From an uncultured Clostridia bacterium (lineage in GTDB: Bacteria > Bacillota > Clostridia > Oscillospirales > Acutalibacteraceae): a DNA stretch of 64,000 nucleotides. Positions 1 through 9,046 of this stretch are shown in pieces; within the stretch, counting starts at the first letter, position 1, and each line of letters starts with the position of its first letter. The stretch is from the NCBI GenBank assembly GCA_927362715.1, contig CAKMIX010000004.1:62001-126000 (forward strand). The letters are read 5' to 3'. The translations under genes were made by a program, and so were the position numbers. The notes under the pieces are model-generated. The model saw only the letters and a list, made by a program, of their open reading frames with translations. It searched no databases and was not told the origin of the DNA.

Positions 1-107
1 GGATATACAACACTCAGCACACAGTTCCCCTGTAGGGAAAGCGTTTCCGCTGCCCGCATCATTTCCTGCTGAAACTTTAAGCTCCCGCACACGGTTATGA
101 TTTTCAT
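1..107 (-). CDS. Nucleoside 2-deoxyribosyltransferase-like protein, N-terminal fragment
   Basis: The reading frame opens at an ATG whose complement lies at 105-107 and runs off the left edge of the window; only about 35 residues are present. A GAGGTG ribosome site lies upstream. The start MKIITVCGSLKFQQEMMR resembles the N terminus of small Rossmann-like nucleoside 2-deoxyribosyltransferase or related nucleotide-binding proteins (typical opening: M-K-I-x-V-C-G-S-x-K-F). That match is from memory and rests on a short fragment. It is co-oriented with ldh upstream but separated from it by a strong terminator, so it is probably a separate transcription unit. Confidence 0.5.
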   Translation of the reverse strand, partial: MKIITVCGSLKFQQEMMRAAETLSLQGNCVLSVVY

Positions 108-180
108 TGCTGTCGCACCTCGCTTTGCGTTTCGGCTTAAGTGTATCATATGTCCGTATTGCGTGCAACCTTGTTCCGTC

Positions 181-217
181 AAAAAGGGCGGCGCCGATCA
201 TAAGTACGGCGCCGCCC
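181..217 (-). terminator. Intrinsic terminator after ldh
   Basis: An 11-bp perfect GC-rich stem (186-196 paired with 207-217) with a 10-nt loop is followed on the minus strand by five T (185-181). It lies just past the ldh stop codon. Confidence 0.85.
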
Positions 218-238
218 GCAATTTCATTCACTTTTTGC

Positions 239-1201
239 TCACTTCTCCGCAAACGAATCCTTCCAAATACTGTCGAGCAAATCGCACGACGCTTGGAATT
301 TTGCGAGTTCTTCTTTCTCCAACTCCAGCGTGAGCACCTCACGCACACCCTCGCGCCCGAGGATGCACGGCACGCCCGCGAACACATCGTGCACGCCGTA
401 TTCCCCGTCGAGCCGCACCGAAACAGTCAAAATGCTGTTTTCCCCGCCGAAGATCGCCTTGACGATGCGCACGAGCGCAAGCCCGATGCCGTAATACGTC
501 GCGCTTTTCGCCTGAATGATCTTATAGGCGGCTTTGGTGACGTTTTCGGCGATCTCGTCGAGCGCGGCGGCGGTGTATTTTTCGGGCTGCCCTGCGAGGA
601 TCTCCCGAATCGGCTTGGTGCCGACGAGCGCCTGCGACCACGGTGTCATTTCGCTGTCGCCGTGTTCCCCGATGACATAGGCGTGCACGTTCTTCGGGTC
701 GACCGTGAAGTATTCGCCCAAAAGGTAACGAAGCCGCGCGGTGTCGAGCGTCGTACCCGAACCGATGACCTTTCGGCTCGGGAACCCCGAAAGACGGTGT
801 ACCACGCGCGTCATGATGTCCACGGGGTTTGTCGCCACAAGGAAGATCCCGTCAAAGCCTGATTCGAGCACCGGCGCGACGATGCTTTCAAATACCGCAC
901 GGTTGCGCTGCAAAAGCGAGATGCGGTCTTCGCCCGGCTTTTGCGAAACGCCTGCGCAGATCACCACGATGTCCGCGTCGGCGCAGTCGCCGTAGTCTCC
1001 GGCGGTGATCTTCATGTTTGTCTTGGCAAAGGCAAGCCCGTGGTTTAAGTCCATGGCTTCCCCCAAAGCCTTTTCGCGGTTGATGTCAATGAGCACCATC
1101 TCGTCGCACGCCCCGTCGCACAAAAGCGCATACGCAAAGCTCATGCCGACAAAGCCTGTGCCCACAATGGCGATTTTTTTCGTAAATCCGTTATCTTTCA
1201 T
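239..1201 (-). CDS. ldh: L-lactate dehydrogenase
   Basis: NAD-dependent L-lactate dehydrogenase of 320 aa, reducing pyruvate to L-lactate in the cytoplasm and regenerating NAD+ during fermentation. The N-terminal Rossmann motif is IVGTGFVGMSFAYALL (about residues 10-25). The catalytic His sits in IGEHGDSE and the substrate-binding region in ATNPVDIMT, with length as expected for the family. Malate dehydrogenase is the alternative, but ALLCDG and GEHGDSE favour LDH. I chose the ATG at 1201 because GGAGG lies 5 nt upstream; a TTG five codons earlier (1216) overlaps that ribosome site. It lies 57 nt downstream of asnB on the same strand and may be partly co-transcribed with it. Confidence 0.92.
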   Translation of the reverse strand: MKDNGFTKKIAIVGTGFVGMSFAYALLCDGACDEMVLIDINREKALGEAMDLNHGLAFAKTNMKITAGDYGDCADADIVVICAGVSQKPGEDRISLLQRNRAVFESIVAPVLESGFDGIFLVATNPVDIMTRVVHRLSGFPSRKVIGSGTTLDTARLRYLLGEYFTVDPKNVHAYVIGEHGDSEMTPWSQALVGTKPIREILAGQPEKYTAAALDEIAENVTKAAYKIIQAKSATYYGIGLALVRIVKAIFGGENSILTVSVRLDGEYGVHDVFAGVPCILGREGVREVLTLELEKEELAKFQASCDLLDSIWKDSFAEK

Positions 1202-1258
1202 ATTTTCCTCCGGCAAAACAAAAACTTTTATACACTTAGTCTTGCCGAAAAGAAACGA

Positions 1259-3094
1259 TTAAATCCAGATCTCGGGCCGGTATTTTTCCAGCCAATAGTT
1301 GACCTGCACAAAATAAGCAATGGTCTGCGGCGTGGTCATCAGCTGCCCGTACCACGGCTGCTGCACATCCTGCGTCATCAGATCTTGAAGCGCCGATTTC
1401 TTGACGATTTGGAACAACGGCGCCCGGGTATTGTCAAGCACCTTTTGCAGCTCCCGCCGCACCGCCGCGAGGTAGGCGGGATTGTGCGTTTTCGGATACG
1501 GGCTTTTCTTGCGCCACAAGATTTCTTCAGGCAAAAGACCTTTGACCGCTTCGCGCAAAAGCCCTTTTTCATAGTGCTTGTAGTCCTTGAATTCCCACGG
1601 GACGGTATACAGGTATTCCGCAATGCGGTAGTCGCAGAACGGTACGCGCACCTCCAGCGCATTATACATGCTCATGCGGTCTTTGCGGTCAAGCAGCGTC
1701 TGCATGAACCAATCGAGGTTGAGCTTCATCATTTCTTTCATGCGCGCCTCGGTGTCGGAAAGCCCCGCACATTTGTCGGCGGCGGCGACCGTGTCGGCAT
1801 ATTTTTGATAGACGAATTCCTCTGCGTGCAGCTTGCGTGCCAAATCATCCTGCAAAAAGCTCTTGCGGTAGGAGGTGGACTGTGCCCACGGGAAGCCCTC
1901 GCGCAGACGGATGGTCTCGTCGCGGTACCATGGGTACCCGCCGAAGATCTCGTCCGCACATTCGCCCGAAAGCGCCACCGTGCCGTATTTTTTGATCTCC
2001 TTGCAAAACAGCAGAAGCGAGCTGTCCACATCCGCCATGCCGGGCAGATCGCGCGCATCCACCGCCAGATACAGCGCCGCGACCAGATCCTCGGTGTCGA
2101 GCGTGATGAGGTGGTTCTGCGCATGCAGATAGTCGTTCATCAGACCCACAAACTGCGAATCGCTGTTAGGTTGGAATTTGCTTTTCTTAAAATAAAGATC
2201 ATTGTCCTTGTAAGTGACGGTGAAGGTGTGCAGCTGTTCGCCGCGTGCGGTAAATTCGCGGTCGGCAACAGAGGAAATGATGCTCGAATCGAGTCCCCCC
2301 GAAAGGAAGGTGCACACGGGTACGTCGGAGACAAGCTGGCGCTGCACCGCGTCCGTGACAAGGTAGCGCACCTTTTCCACGGCTTGCTCGAAGGTGTCGG
2401 TAAACGGACGGTCACAAAGTGCCCAATAGCGGGAAACGTGCAGACCGTCTCTGTCGAGAATTGCGCAGTGCGCGGGCGGCAGCTCGCAGACATCCTGAAA
2501 CACACCGCAGCCGGGCGTGCGCCCTGGGCCTAAGAGCATGACCTCTGCGACCGAATTCAGGTCGAGCCGTGCAGACAGCTTTCCGCTTGCAAACAACGCC
2601 TTGATCTCGGAGGCAAACAGGAAATGCGTGGCGGTACGCGCATAAAACAGAGGTTTTACCCCTATGCGGTCACGCGCCAAAAACAGCCGTCGGGTTTGTT
2701 TGTCCCAAACAGCAAAGGCGAAAATGCCGTTGAAACGTTCCACACAATGTTCTTTCCACTCCAAGTATGCTTTGAGCACAACTTCCGTATCGCCGTGCGA
2801 ATGGAATGTGTGCCCGGCGCTTTGCAGTTCGGCGCGAAGCTCCGCCGTGTTGTAAAGCTCGCCGTTATAAACGAGCGTATAGGTGTTTTCTTCGTAAACC
2901 TGCGTCATCGGCTGCCTGCCGTTTTCGCGGTCGAGCACCACAAGGCGCGTGTGCAAAAGCGCACAGTTGTTGTCAAAATAGGTCCCGTCCTGATCGGGCC
3001 CGCGCGGCGTTAATACCTTCTGCATGCGCAAAAACGCGTTCTTTTCGTCTTGTATGTTGCAAATATAGGACACCGCACCCGCAATGCCGCACAT
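1259..3094 (-). CDS. asnB: Asparagine synthase (glutamine-hydrolysing)
   Basis: Class B asparagine synthetase, 611 aa, making asparagine from aspartate, glutamine and ATP. The N-terminal Ntn glutaminase domain begins MCGIAGAV with the catalytic Cys2, followed by the RGPDQDG segment and YNGELYN (glutamine pocket). The synthetase domain carries the ATP pyrophosphatase P-loop SGGLDSS near residue 265 and the segment RVPFCDYRIAEY. Length matches the AsnB family (about 610-630 aa). The ATG at 3094 has GGGGTGG about 7 nt upstream. The same architecture is also used to amidate peptides or cell-wall precursors; nothing in the neighbourhood decides between that and free asparagine synthesis, and free asparagine is the default. 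Confidence 0.92.
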   Translation of the reverse strand: MCGIAGAVSYICNIQDEKNAFLRMQKVLTPRGPDQDGTYFDNNCALLHTRLVVLDRENGRQPMTQVYEENTYTLVYNGELYNTAELRAELQSAGHTFHSHGDTEVVLKAYLEWKEHCVERFNGIFAFAVWDKQTRRLFLARDRIGVKPLFYARTATHFLFASEIKALFASGKLSARLDLNSVAEVMLLGPGRTPGCGVFQDVCELPPAHCAILDRDGLHVSRYWALCDRPFTDTFEQAVEKVRYLVTDAVQRQLVSDVPVCTFLSGGLDSSIISSVADREFTARGEQLHTFTVTYKDNDLYFKKSKFQPNSDSQFVGLMNDYLHAQNHLITLDTEDLVAALYLAVDARDLPGMADVDSSLLLFCKEIKKYGTVALSGECADEIFGGYPWYRDETIRLREGFPWAQSTSYRKSFLQDDLARKLHAEEFVYQKYADTVAAADKCAGLSDTEARMKEMMKLNLDWFMQTLLDRKDRMSMYNALEVRVPFCDYRIAEYLYTVPWEFKDYKHYEKGLLREAVKGLLPEEILWRKKSPYPKTHNPAYLAAVRRELQKVLDNTRAPLFQIVKKSALQDLMTQDVQQPWYGQLMTTPQTIAYFVQVNYWLEKYRPEIWI

Positions 3095-3188
3095 AAAACC
3101 ACCCCTGTTGCTTTTTATTTCATTCTATGCCGCGGCAGAGGGGCGTTGTGCAATTTTTCATATACGTGCGGATGAAAACCCGCCTCTA

Positions 3189-3217
3189 TTGACAAAATAG
3201 TAAAAAAAGCGTAAAAT
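3189..3217 (+). promoter_or_regulatory. Sigma-A promoter of the sugar transferase gene
   Basis: TTGACA at 3189-3194, a 17-bp spacer, and TAAAAT at 3212-3217. The predicted transcript has a leader of about 140 nt before the ATG at 3366; I see no clear terminator or known riboswitch in it. Confidence 0.75.
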
Positions 3218-3365
3218 AATCTCAAATTTTCCACAATCTTACCGCACTGCGGATCTGCCGGGCAGCGTTTTGCGCCGCTCGAAATACAAAAGAATGGGCG
3301 GTTGTTCTGTGCCAATGTGCGCAGAGAAACGCCATCCAAGTAGCAGGGGGATCGTCTGCAACGAT

Positions 3366-4862
3366 ATGAAGGTATTTAAAAAATTTCAGAAAACCATCGT
3401 GCTGCTTTTAAAGCTGCTGTTGTTTTTCTGCCTGTTCTGTATTTTTTTCCTGATCTTCGGCAATGAAAACGAGTGGTTGCTGCGTCCGTCGCGGACGGCG
3501 GCGATCACGATGCTGACCTTTGCCGTTTTGGGCATCGCGCTTATGTCCGTTTACGGCGGCTATAAGATCGGTATTTTAAAAAGCAAACCGATCATCCACT
3601 CCATGACGCTTGCCACCTTTTTTACGGACATCATCACCCATTTGCAGCTTTGCATCATGAACACAAACGCTGCGAACAATCAGACCTTCCGGTATGAAGA
3701 TGTGCATCTTCTGTTACTGGTCATGCTGTTGCAGTTCGTGGTGATTGTGTTTTTTGCTTATTTCGGCAACTATGTGTTTTTCACGATCAATTCGCCCGAA
3801 AAGTGCTGCGTGGTGACCTCGTCGAAATACGCGCTCAATAACATCGTGCCCAAGATCCGCAAATATAAAAAGCAGTACCGCATTACGGATATGGTGCTGT
3901 ATACGGACGAGCATCTGTTTGACATCATCAACCGCAGCGACACGGTGTTTCTTTACGATGTGCCCATGCCGACGCGCACGATGCTGATCGAATACTGCTA
4001 CGCCAACAACAAGAATATCTATTATAATTTTGAGATGTGCGATGTCGTTTCCTTGCGCGGGCGCACCTCCATTCTTGATGACAAGCCCTTGGTTGCCGCG
4101 CAGGTCGGGGGCTTGACCGCCGAGCAGACGATCCTCAAGCGCGCGATGGATCTGATCATTTCCGCGCTCGCGCTGGTGGTAACGAGTCCCATTATGCTCG
4201 CCTGCGCCATTGCCATTAAGGCGGAGGACGGCGGTAAGGTCTTTTTCAGGCAGAAGCGCGCCACGCTCGGCGGCAAAATCTTTGAAGTATACAAATTCCG
4301 CACCATGCGCGAGGCGGGCTCGGTCAACCGTTCCGTTACCGAGGATGACGACCGCATCACCCGTGTCGGCAGGGTCTTGCGCAAATTCCGTATTGATGAA
4401 CTGCCGCAGATCATCAATATATTCAAAGGCGAAATGAGCGTTGTCGGTCCGCGCCCCGAAATGATTGAAAACGTGGATGAATATACAAAGGAACTGCCCG
4501 AATTCAGCTACCGCCTGCGTGTCAAAGCGGGGCTTACGGGCTACGCGCAGATCATGGGCAAATACAACACCTCCCCCAAGGATAAGCTTGTAATGGATCT
4601 CATGTATATCGAACATTACAGCATTTGGGGCGACATCAAGCTGATTTTGCAGACGTTCACCGTATTCCTCAAGGCGTCTGACAGCACCGAAGCATTCAAG
4701 CACGGTGAGGATTTTGACTTCTTCACCTCATGCGAAGCGCAGACGGACGAGCAGGCGCCGGAGGAGAGCACAGATACGGCTTCACCCGAGCAAACGGAAC
4801 CGTCCGAAGCGCAGCCGGTGGAGGAAAAAACCGAAGAGAAAGCGAATATCCCGGAAATGTGA
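3366..4862 (+). CDS. Polyprenyl glycosylphosphotransferase (bacterial sugar transferase)
   Basis: Membrane enzyme of 498 aa that would transfer a sugar-1-phosphate to undecaprenyl phosphate, starting exopolysaccharide or surface glycan synthesis. Hydrophobic segments fill roughly residues 1-160, followed by a central CoA-binding-like region. The C-terminal PF02397 catalytic domain (about 270-460) shows KRAMDLIISA, FFRQKRATLGGKIFEVYKFR, RKFRIDELPQIINI, VGPRPEM and KAGLTGYAQIMGKY. The last 45 residues are an acidic Glu/Pro-rich tail of unknown role. I used the ATG at 3366; its ribosome site (CAGGGGG) is 15 nt away, so the start is less certain. It stands alone, without a glycan cluster beside it. 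Confidence 0.88.
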   Translation: MKVFKKFQKTIVLLLKLLLFFCLFCIFFLIFGNENEWLLRPSRTAAITMLTFAVLGIALMSVYGGYKIGILKSKPIIHSMTLATFFTDIITHLQLCIMNTNAANNQTFRYEDVHLLLLVMLLQFVVIVFFAYFGNYVFFTINSPEKCCVVTSSKYALNNIVPKIRKYKKQYRITDMVLYTDEHLFDIINRSDTVFLYDVPMPTRTMLIEYCYANNKNIYYNFEMCDVVSLRGRTSILDDKPLVAAQVGGLTAEQTILKRAMDLIISALALVVTSPIMLACAIAIKAEDGGKVFFRQKRATLGGKIFEVYKFRTMREAGSVNRSVTEDDDRITRVGRVLRKFRIDELPQIINIFKGEMSVVGPRPEMIENVDEYTKELPEFSYRLRVKAGLTGYAQIMGKYNTSPKDKLVMDLMYIEHYSIWGDIKLILQTFTVFLKASDSTEAFKHGEDFDFFTSCEAQTDEQAPEESTDTASPEQTEPSEAQPVEEKTEEKANIPEM

Positions 4863-4894
4863 CGTTTGCTTAGATGCAGATTACAAGCAAAAAG

Positions 4895-4934
4895 AAGCCC
4901 GCCGCCATGCACATCGCATGGCGGCGGGCTTTTT
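4895..4934. terminator. Bidirectional terminator
   Basis: A 16-bp perfect stem (4895-4910 with 4916-4931) and a 5-nt loop lie between two convergent genes. T-runs occur on both sides (plus TTTTT after 4930; minus TTCTTTTTG), so it can end both the sugar transferase and the dockerin-protein transcripts. Confidence 0.88.
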
Positions 4935-4944
4935 GTCTCGTATA

Positions 4945-6042
4945 TCAGCCGACCGTAAAGGTGACAATATCACGCATGGCGGTTTCCAGCGAAACCTCAT
5001 TGCCTTCCACAGACAGGTCATTCGTCAGTGTGTAGGGCATGAAGAACACCGCGGAAATGAGCATGTCTGTGTCAGCATCTACAACGCAGGTCAGTGTGCA
5101 GTCTCCATAATTGCAGTTGACAGCGGTGATGTAGCCGGCATATTGTGCGTAATCCGAAGACAGCAGCATGGATTGATACTGCGATTCGGTTGTGAGCATC
5201 GGGAACACCTTGCCGAGCGGTGTAATCGCCGCACTTTTCGGCAGTGCAAACGACGCGCCCGGGCAGGTCAGCGTCAGCGTATACGTGCCGTCGCCCAACT
5301 GCATGGCGGCAGCGGAAACATCACTTGCGGTGAGATCCCCGCGAAGCTCGCCGTAGCTCGGATATACATCCGTCAAATCCGTCCCGGCGGCGTACACGAC
5401 ATCCGCCTGCGTATCGGCATATTCTGTGGTATCGCTTTTGAGCGCGTTAAGGTCACTGTTGTTGTTGAACGCGTTATACTCTGCGCGATCGAAAATGTTC
5501 CAGGAGGGGAAAGGATTTTCCACCCCGCCTGAAAACTGTGTGAAATACGTGCGGCTCATCGTAAGCCCCGGTTCGGAAACCTTCAGATTGGCGCACACAA
5601 AATTATAGTATTGCAGGATCTTCGCTGTGTCGGTGGGCACAGCGGAATCGGTGATCCCAAAAGCCGCCTCCTTGATGCTGCTGATCTGCGCAGCCCCGCG
5701 CAGGATCATGCGTACTTCGCGCAGTGAGACCGCGTTGTCGCAGTCAAAGTCTGCGGCGGCAAGCTGTCGTTCCGAAAAACCGCGCAGCCCCGCGACGCCC
5801 TGCAAGGCGATGCGTGCATCCAGCGCATTCATTTGGCCGTCCTCGTTCACATCGCCGAGCACAAGCCCGCCGGAGGTTTGCGTATAGGTCTGCACGGCGG
5901 TGGACAGTTTTTCTTCAATATAGGCGTTTGCACTGCGGGACAACAGGTGCTGTGACACAGCGTTTGTGCCAAGCGGTGCCGCGAGCAGGACTGCGCATGC
6001 CGCACAGGCCGCTCCGAACAGCCGTTTGGTATGTTTTTTCAA
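4945..6042 (-). CDS. Secreted dockerin type I protein
   Basis: Exported protein of about 365 aa. A signal peptide (LKKHTKRLFGAACAACAVLLAAP) is followed by a type I dockerin pair near residues 60-120. The first repeat is GDVNEDGQMNALDARIAL and the second ADFDCDNAVSLREVRMIL, each a Ca2+-binding F-hand. The remaining about 240 residues are not recognised. Dockerins normally bind cohesins on scaffoldin proteins, so the protein may attach to a cell-surface complex; no cohesin is in this window. I place the start at the TTG at 6042 because GGAGG lies 8 nt upstream; the TTG five codons earlier (6057) overlaps that site. The second F-hand has a degenerate loop (D-x-D-N). Confidence 0.75.
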   Translation of the reverse strand: MKKHTKRLFGAACAACAVLLAAPLGTNAVSQHLLSRSANAYIEEKLSTAVQTYTQTSGGLVLGDVNEDGQMNALDARIALQGVAGLRGFSERQLAAADFDCDNAVSLREVRMILRGAAQISSIKEAAFGITDSAVPTDTAKILQYYNFVCANLKVSEPGLTMSRTYFTQFSGGVENPFPSWNIFDRAEYNAFNNNSDLNALKSDTTEYADTQADVVYAAGTDLTDVYPSYGELRGDLTASDVSAAAMQLGDGTYTLTLTCPGASFALPKSAAITPLGKVFPMLTTESQYQSMLLSSDYAQYAGYITAVNCNYGDCTLTCVVDADTDMLISAVFFMPYTLTNDLSVEGNEVSLETAMRDIVTFTVG

Positions 6043-6132
6043 GGCGACCGCCTCCAAGTTAAAAATACAAAATTATAATAACATACCCGAATCAAAAACA
6101 CAAGCATTCCCGTAAAAACTCCCGTGTTCGCG

Positions 6133-6161
6133 TTGCAATGCATGAAAAAATATGCTATGAT
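6133..6161 (+). promoter_or_regulatory. Sigma-A promoter of the EIIC-like gene
   Basis: TTGCAA at 6133-6138, a 17-bp spacer and TATGAT at 6156-6161, about 29 nt before the start codon at 6190. Confidence 0.7.
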
Positions 6162-6189
6162 GAATGCATCTTTTGTACGGGGGAATACA

Positions 6190-7677
6190 ATGCTGAAAAA
6201 CGAGATCATTGCATACCGCAAAAACATCCATCGCGCCACAGCGATCCTGTTTATCGTGCAGCTCTTCGGGGCGCTCGGGGCCGGGTTTTTCTTTGTGGTG
6301 CAGAATATCTTAGGGGTAGAGCATATTTTAGGCGCGACCGAACCGCAGAATGAGAATATTCTGTGGTTCATTCTGTTTTGGGGAACGGATTTCTTTTTTG
6401 TTGCGCTGGCAGTTGTGCTCTCCTACCTGATCGCGGGGCTGCCCGCTGTCGCGCCGGCTATGGCACTTGGCATCTATTTTGCGCACTTTGCAGGCACACC
6501 CGTCGCGGCGGTGGATATGTATACTTCGTATTTTGCGACGCCCCTCAACCACGGCGGCGGCGTCAACATCGGCTATATGGGGTATTTGATTTTAGCCGTG
6601 TTCCTGTCTTATTGCATCAAATACCTGTTTATCGCATGGAACAACTGCAAGGAGTCGCTCGGCGCAAAAATGGATCGCTCCTTTGCAAAACGGCGCGAAG
6701 CGGGCAAGAAAATGCCTGACGGCATAACAGGCGTCGGCATTTTAGAACAGGTGGATCTCATCGTTTTAGTGCTCATTATGCCTGTGGTCGCTGCGGCTCT
6801 GACGTTCTTGCTGGTGCATTACGGGATTGAAATCCCCTTTAACGCGCTCGGTGAAGCGCTGCAAGCTCCGCTTACGGAACTTTCGGGCGTTTCTGTCGTG
6901 CTGTGCGCGGCCTGCATGGGACTGATGGTCGGCTTTGATCTGATCGGGCCGATCTCCATGTCCGCGTTCGCGGTCGCCGTGGCGGCGTTTTTCGACGGGA
7001 ACGCGCAGCTGATGACCATTTACGGCGCATGCTTTATCACCATCGGCTGGATCCCGCTGATGACCGTTTTACTGCAAAAAATCACAAAAAAAGGCGGCAA
7101 GGCGGATACGGACGATTTCAACCTTGCGGCAAGCGGTCCGATCAACGCATTCTTTGAGAATGTCAAGCTCACCGTAGCGTTTTCCATGCCGTATGCGTAT
7201 AGAAGCCCTCTGACCGTCATTCCCGGCTATATGCTCGGCGCGGCGGCAACGGGGATCTTAACTGCCGCGTTCGGTATCGTCAACACCGCGTATCTTACGG
7301 AGCTGCCGAAATACGGCAACGGCGAGACCTTTGCCGAAATGTTTTCACGTGAGGAGATCTACATATCCTTCACGCTGCCGCTTCGCTCGGGCGATTGGCT
7401 GACATGCCGCATCCCGCTGTTTTTCATCATCCTGTTCGGCGCGCTCGTCGGCGGCGCGTGCATGCTGCTGTTTAAGGAGCTTGCCTACCGCGCGCAGAAA
7501 AAGCGCGGCACGTATGTGGAGACCGATGGGGATATGGTGCTCGAATTCCGCCGCTATGCGCAGAAACTTTGGGTGCCGTTCAAGCAAAGCCGCGGCAAGC
7601 TGCCCGAAAATTATGCGGAGAAAGAACCGCAGGAGCAGGAGACTATGCAGGAAACAGAGCCGGCGAACCGTGCCTGA
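6190..7677 (+). CDS. Divergent fructose-type PTS EIIC-like membrane protein
   Basis: Polytopic membrane protein of 495 aa with roughly nine to ten hydrophobic segments. Three blocks align by eye with fructose-family EIIC permeases: AGLPAVAPAMALG (compare the ADRPxxxPG block), VGFDLIGPISMSAFAVAV (compare FDMGGPVNKAA) and YRSPLTVIPGYMLGAAATG (compare DPLRVIPSxMxGSA). The conserved Glu of the usual (T/S)EGAIPF substrate motif is missing; the equivalent place reads AFSMPYAYRSP. No EIIA, EIIB, HPr or sugar kinase gene is adjacent, so phosphorylating transport is doubtful. The ATG at 6190 has GGGGG 7 nt upstream. Substrate unknown. Confidence 0.6.
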   Translation: MLKNEIIAYRKNIHRATAILFIVQLFGALGAGFFFVVQNILGVEHILGATEPQNENILWFILFWGTDFFFVALAVVLSYLIAGLPAVAPAMALGIYFAHFAGTPVAAVDMYTSYFATPLNHGGGVNIGYMGYLILAVFLSYCIKYLFIAWNNCKESLGAKMDRSFAKRREAGKKMPDGITGVGILEQVDLIVLVLIMPVVAAALTFLLVHYGIEIPFNALGEALQAPLTELSGVSVVLCAACMGLMVGFDLIGPISMSAFAVAVAAFFDGNAQLMTIYGACFITIGWIPLMTVLLQKITKKGGKADTDDFNLAASGPINAFFENVKLTVAFSMPYAYRSPLTVIPGYMLGAAATGILTAAFGIVNTAYLTELPKYGNGETFAEMFSREEIYISFTLPLRSGDWLTCRIPLFFIILFGALVGGACMLLFKELAYRAQKKRGTYVETDGDMVLEFRRYAQKLWVPFKQSRGKLPENYAEKEPQEQETMQETEPANRA

Positions 7678-7689
7678 TGCGCACAACGC

Positions 7690-7718
7690 TTGAATCGCGC
7701 GGCAAAATCGTGTATAAT
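7690..7718 (+). promoter_or_regulatory. Sigma-A promoter of ychF
   Basis: TTGAAT at 7690-7695, a 17-bp spacer and TATAAT at 7713-7718, about 60 nt before the ychF start. Confidence 0.72.
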
Positions 7719-7777
7719 AGCTCCGAAATTTCAGACGGCGGAATACCGTCGCAAACCGAATCGAGGAAACTGTACTT

Positions 7778-8872
7778 ATGAAACTTGGAATCGTCGGACT
7801 GCCGAACGTCGGCAAAAGCACGCTGTTCAACGCCATCACAAACGCGGGCGCCCAGGCGGCGAACTATGCGTTCTGCACCATCGAGCCGAATGTCGGCGTA
7901 GTCGCCGTGCCGGACGCGCGGCTGGATCGCTTAGCCGAGATGTATCATCCGCAAAAGGTCACGCCCGCCACGGTGGAGTTTGTGGATATTGCGGGGCTTG
8001 TGCGCGGGGCATCCAAAGGCGAGGGGTTGGGCAACAAATTTTTGTCGCACATCCGCGAGGTGGACGCGATCATCCACGTGGTGCGCTGCTTTGATGATGA
8101 CGACATCGTACATGTCGAGGGCAGCATCGACCCGCGCCGCGATATTGAGACCATCAACTTGGAATTGATCCTATCCGATCTGGAACTGCTCGACCGCCGC
8201 ATCGACCGCGATAAAAAGGCGATGAAAGGCGATAAGAGCCTGCAAGGGGAGCTTGCATTTTTCGAGCGGCTGCGCGGAGAACTTACAAACGGCGTCAGCG
8301 CCCGCGCGGTCGAGATGAGCGACGACGAAAGAGAATGGCTTTCCACGGTGGCGCTGCTTTCCTCTAAGCCTGTTATTTATGCATGCAACATGAGCGAAGG
8401 GGATTTCGCAGGCGCTTTAGACGAGAATGCGTATTATCATGCCGTTTGTGAGATCGCCGAGGCGGAAGGCGCGGAGGTCCTGCCCATCTGCGCGCGGCTG
8501 GAAGAGGAGATCGCTTCGCTTGACCGGGAAGAAAAGCTGCTGTTCCTTTCCGATCTCGGTATGGATGAGGGCGGGCTTGACCGCCTGATCCGCCATTCCT
8601 ATCATCTGCTGGGCTTGATCTCATACCTTACGGCAGGTGAGCCGGAGGTGCGCGCATGGACGATCAAGCGTGGCACGAAAGCGCCGCAGGCGGCGGGGAA
8701 GATCCATTCCGATTTTGAACGCGGCTTCATCCGCGCCGAGGTCATTTCGTTCGATGAGCTGATGGCGTGCGGCAGCATGCAGACGGCAAAGGAAAAGGGA
8801 AAGGTGCGCTCCGAGGGCAAGGACTATGTCATGCAGGATGGTGACATCGTGCTGTTCCGCTTCAATGTCTGA
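7778..8872 (+). CDS. ychF: Redox-regulated ATPase YchF (Obg family)
   Basis: Cytosolic P-loop protein of 364 aa, the universal YchF/OLA1 ATPase that associates with ribosomes and stress responses. G1 is GLPNVGKST at residues 7-15 and G3 is [17 protein letters not shown]. The G4 position reads NMSE instead of NKxD, which explains ATP rather than GTP preference in this family. The C-terminal TGS domain (about 280-364) ends in [13 protein letters not shown]. Length is canonical. A GAGG ribosome site lies upstream of the ATG. Confidence 0.96.
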   Translation: MKLGIVGLPNVGKSTLFNAITNAGAQAANYAFCTIEPNVGVVAVPDARLDRLAEMYHPQKVTPATVEFVDIAGLVRGASKGEGLGNKFLSHIREVDAIIHVVRCFDDDDIVHVEGSIDPRRDIETINLELILSDLELLDRRIDRDKKAMKGDKSLQGELAFFERLRGELTNGVSARAVEMSDDEREWLSTVALLSSKPVIYACNMSEGDFAGALDENAYYHAVCEIAEAEGAEVLPICARLEEEIASLDREEKLLFLSDLGMDEGGLDRLIRHSYHLLGLISYLTAGEPEVRAWTIKRGTKAPQAAGKIHSDFERGFIRAEVISFDELMACGSMQTAKEKGKVRSEGKDYVMQDGDIVLFRFNV

Positions 8873-8911
8873 AGAGCAAAACGGATTTTGCGGAAATACA
8901 GGAAATTTTCC

Positions 8912-8940
8912 TTGACCTTTTCCCCGGAAAGATATACAAT
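8912..8940 (+). promoter_or_regulatory. Promoter of tRNA-Arg
   Basis: TTGACC at 8912-8917, a 17-bp spacer and TACAAT at 8935-8940, 30 nt before the tRNA 5' end. Confidence 0.75.
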
Positions 8941-8969
8941 ATCGGTGCGCGTTCTGCGCGCCGAAATAT

Positions 8970-9046
8970 GCGCTTGTAGCTCAGCTGGATAGAGCGTCAG
9001 ACTCCGACTCTGAAGGCCGCTGGTTCGAATCCAGTCAAGCGCGCCA
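8970..9046 (+). tRNA. tRNA-Arg (anticodon CCG)
   Basis: A 77-nt cloverleaf. The acceptor stem is GCGCTTG/CAAGCGC, the D arm GCTC...GAGC, and the anticodon stem TCAGA/TCTGA with loop CTCCGAC (anticodon CCG, reading CGG). The T arm is GCTGG-TTCGAAT-CCAGT, the discriminator is G, and CCA is encoded. A second CCA follows immediately and belongs to the downstream repeat. Confidence 0.95.

Noticed and set aside
4705..5532. Plus-strand frame of about 275 codons between the sugar transferase and dockerin genes
   Set aside because: It overlaps the 3' end of one gene, a strong terminator and the antisense of the dockerin protein; arginine-rich shadow translation.
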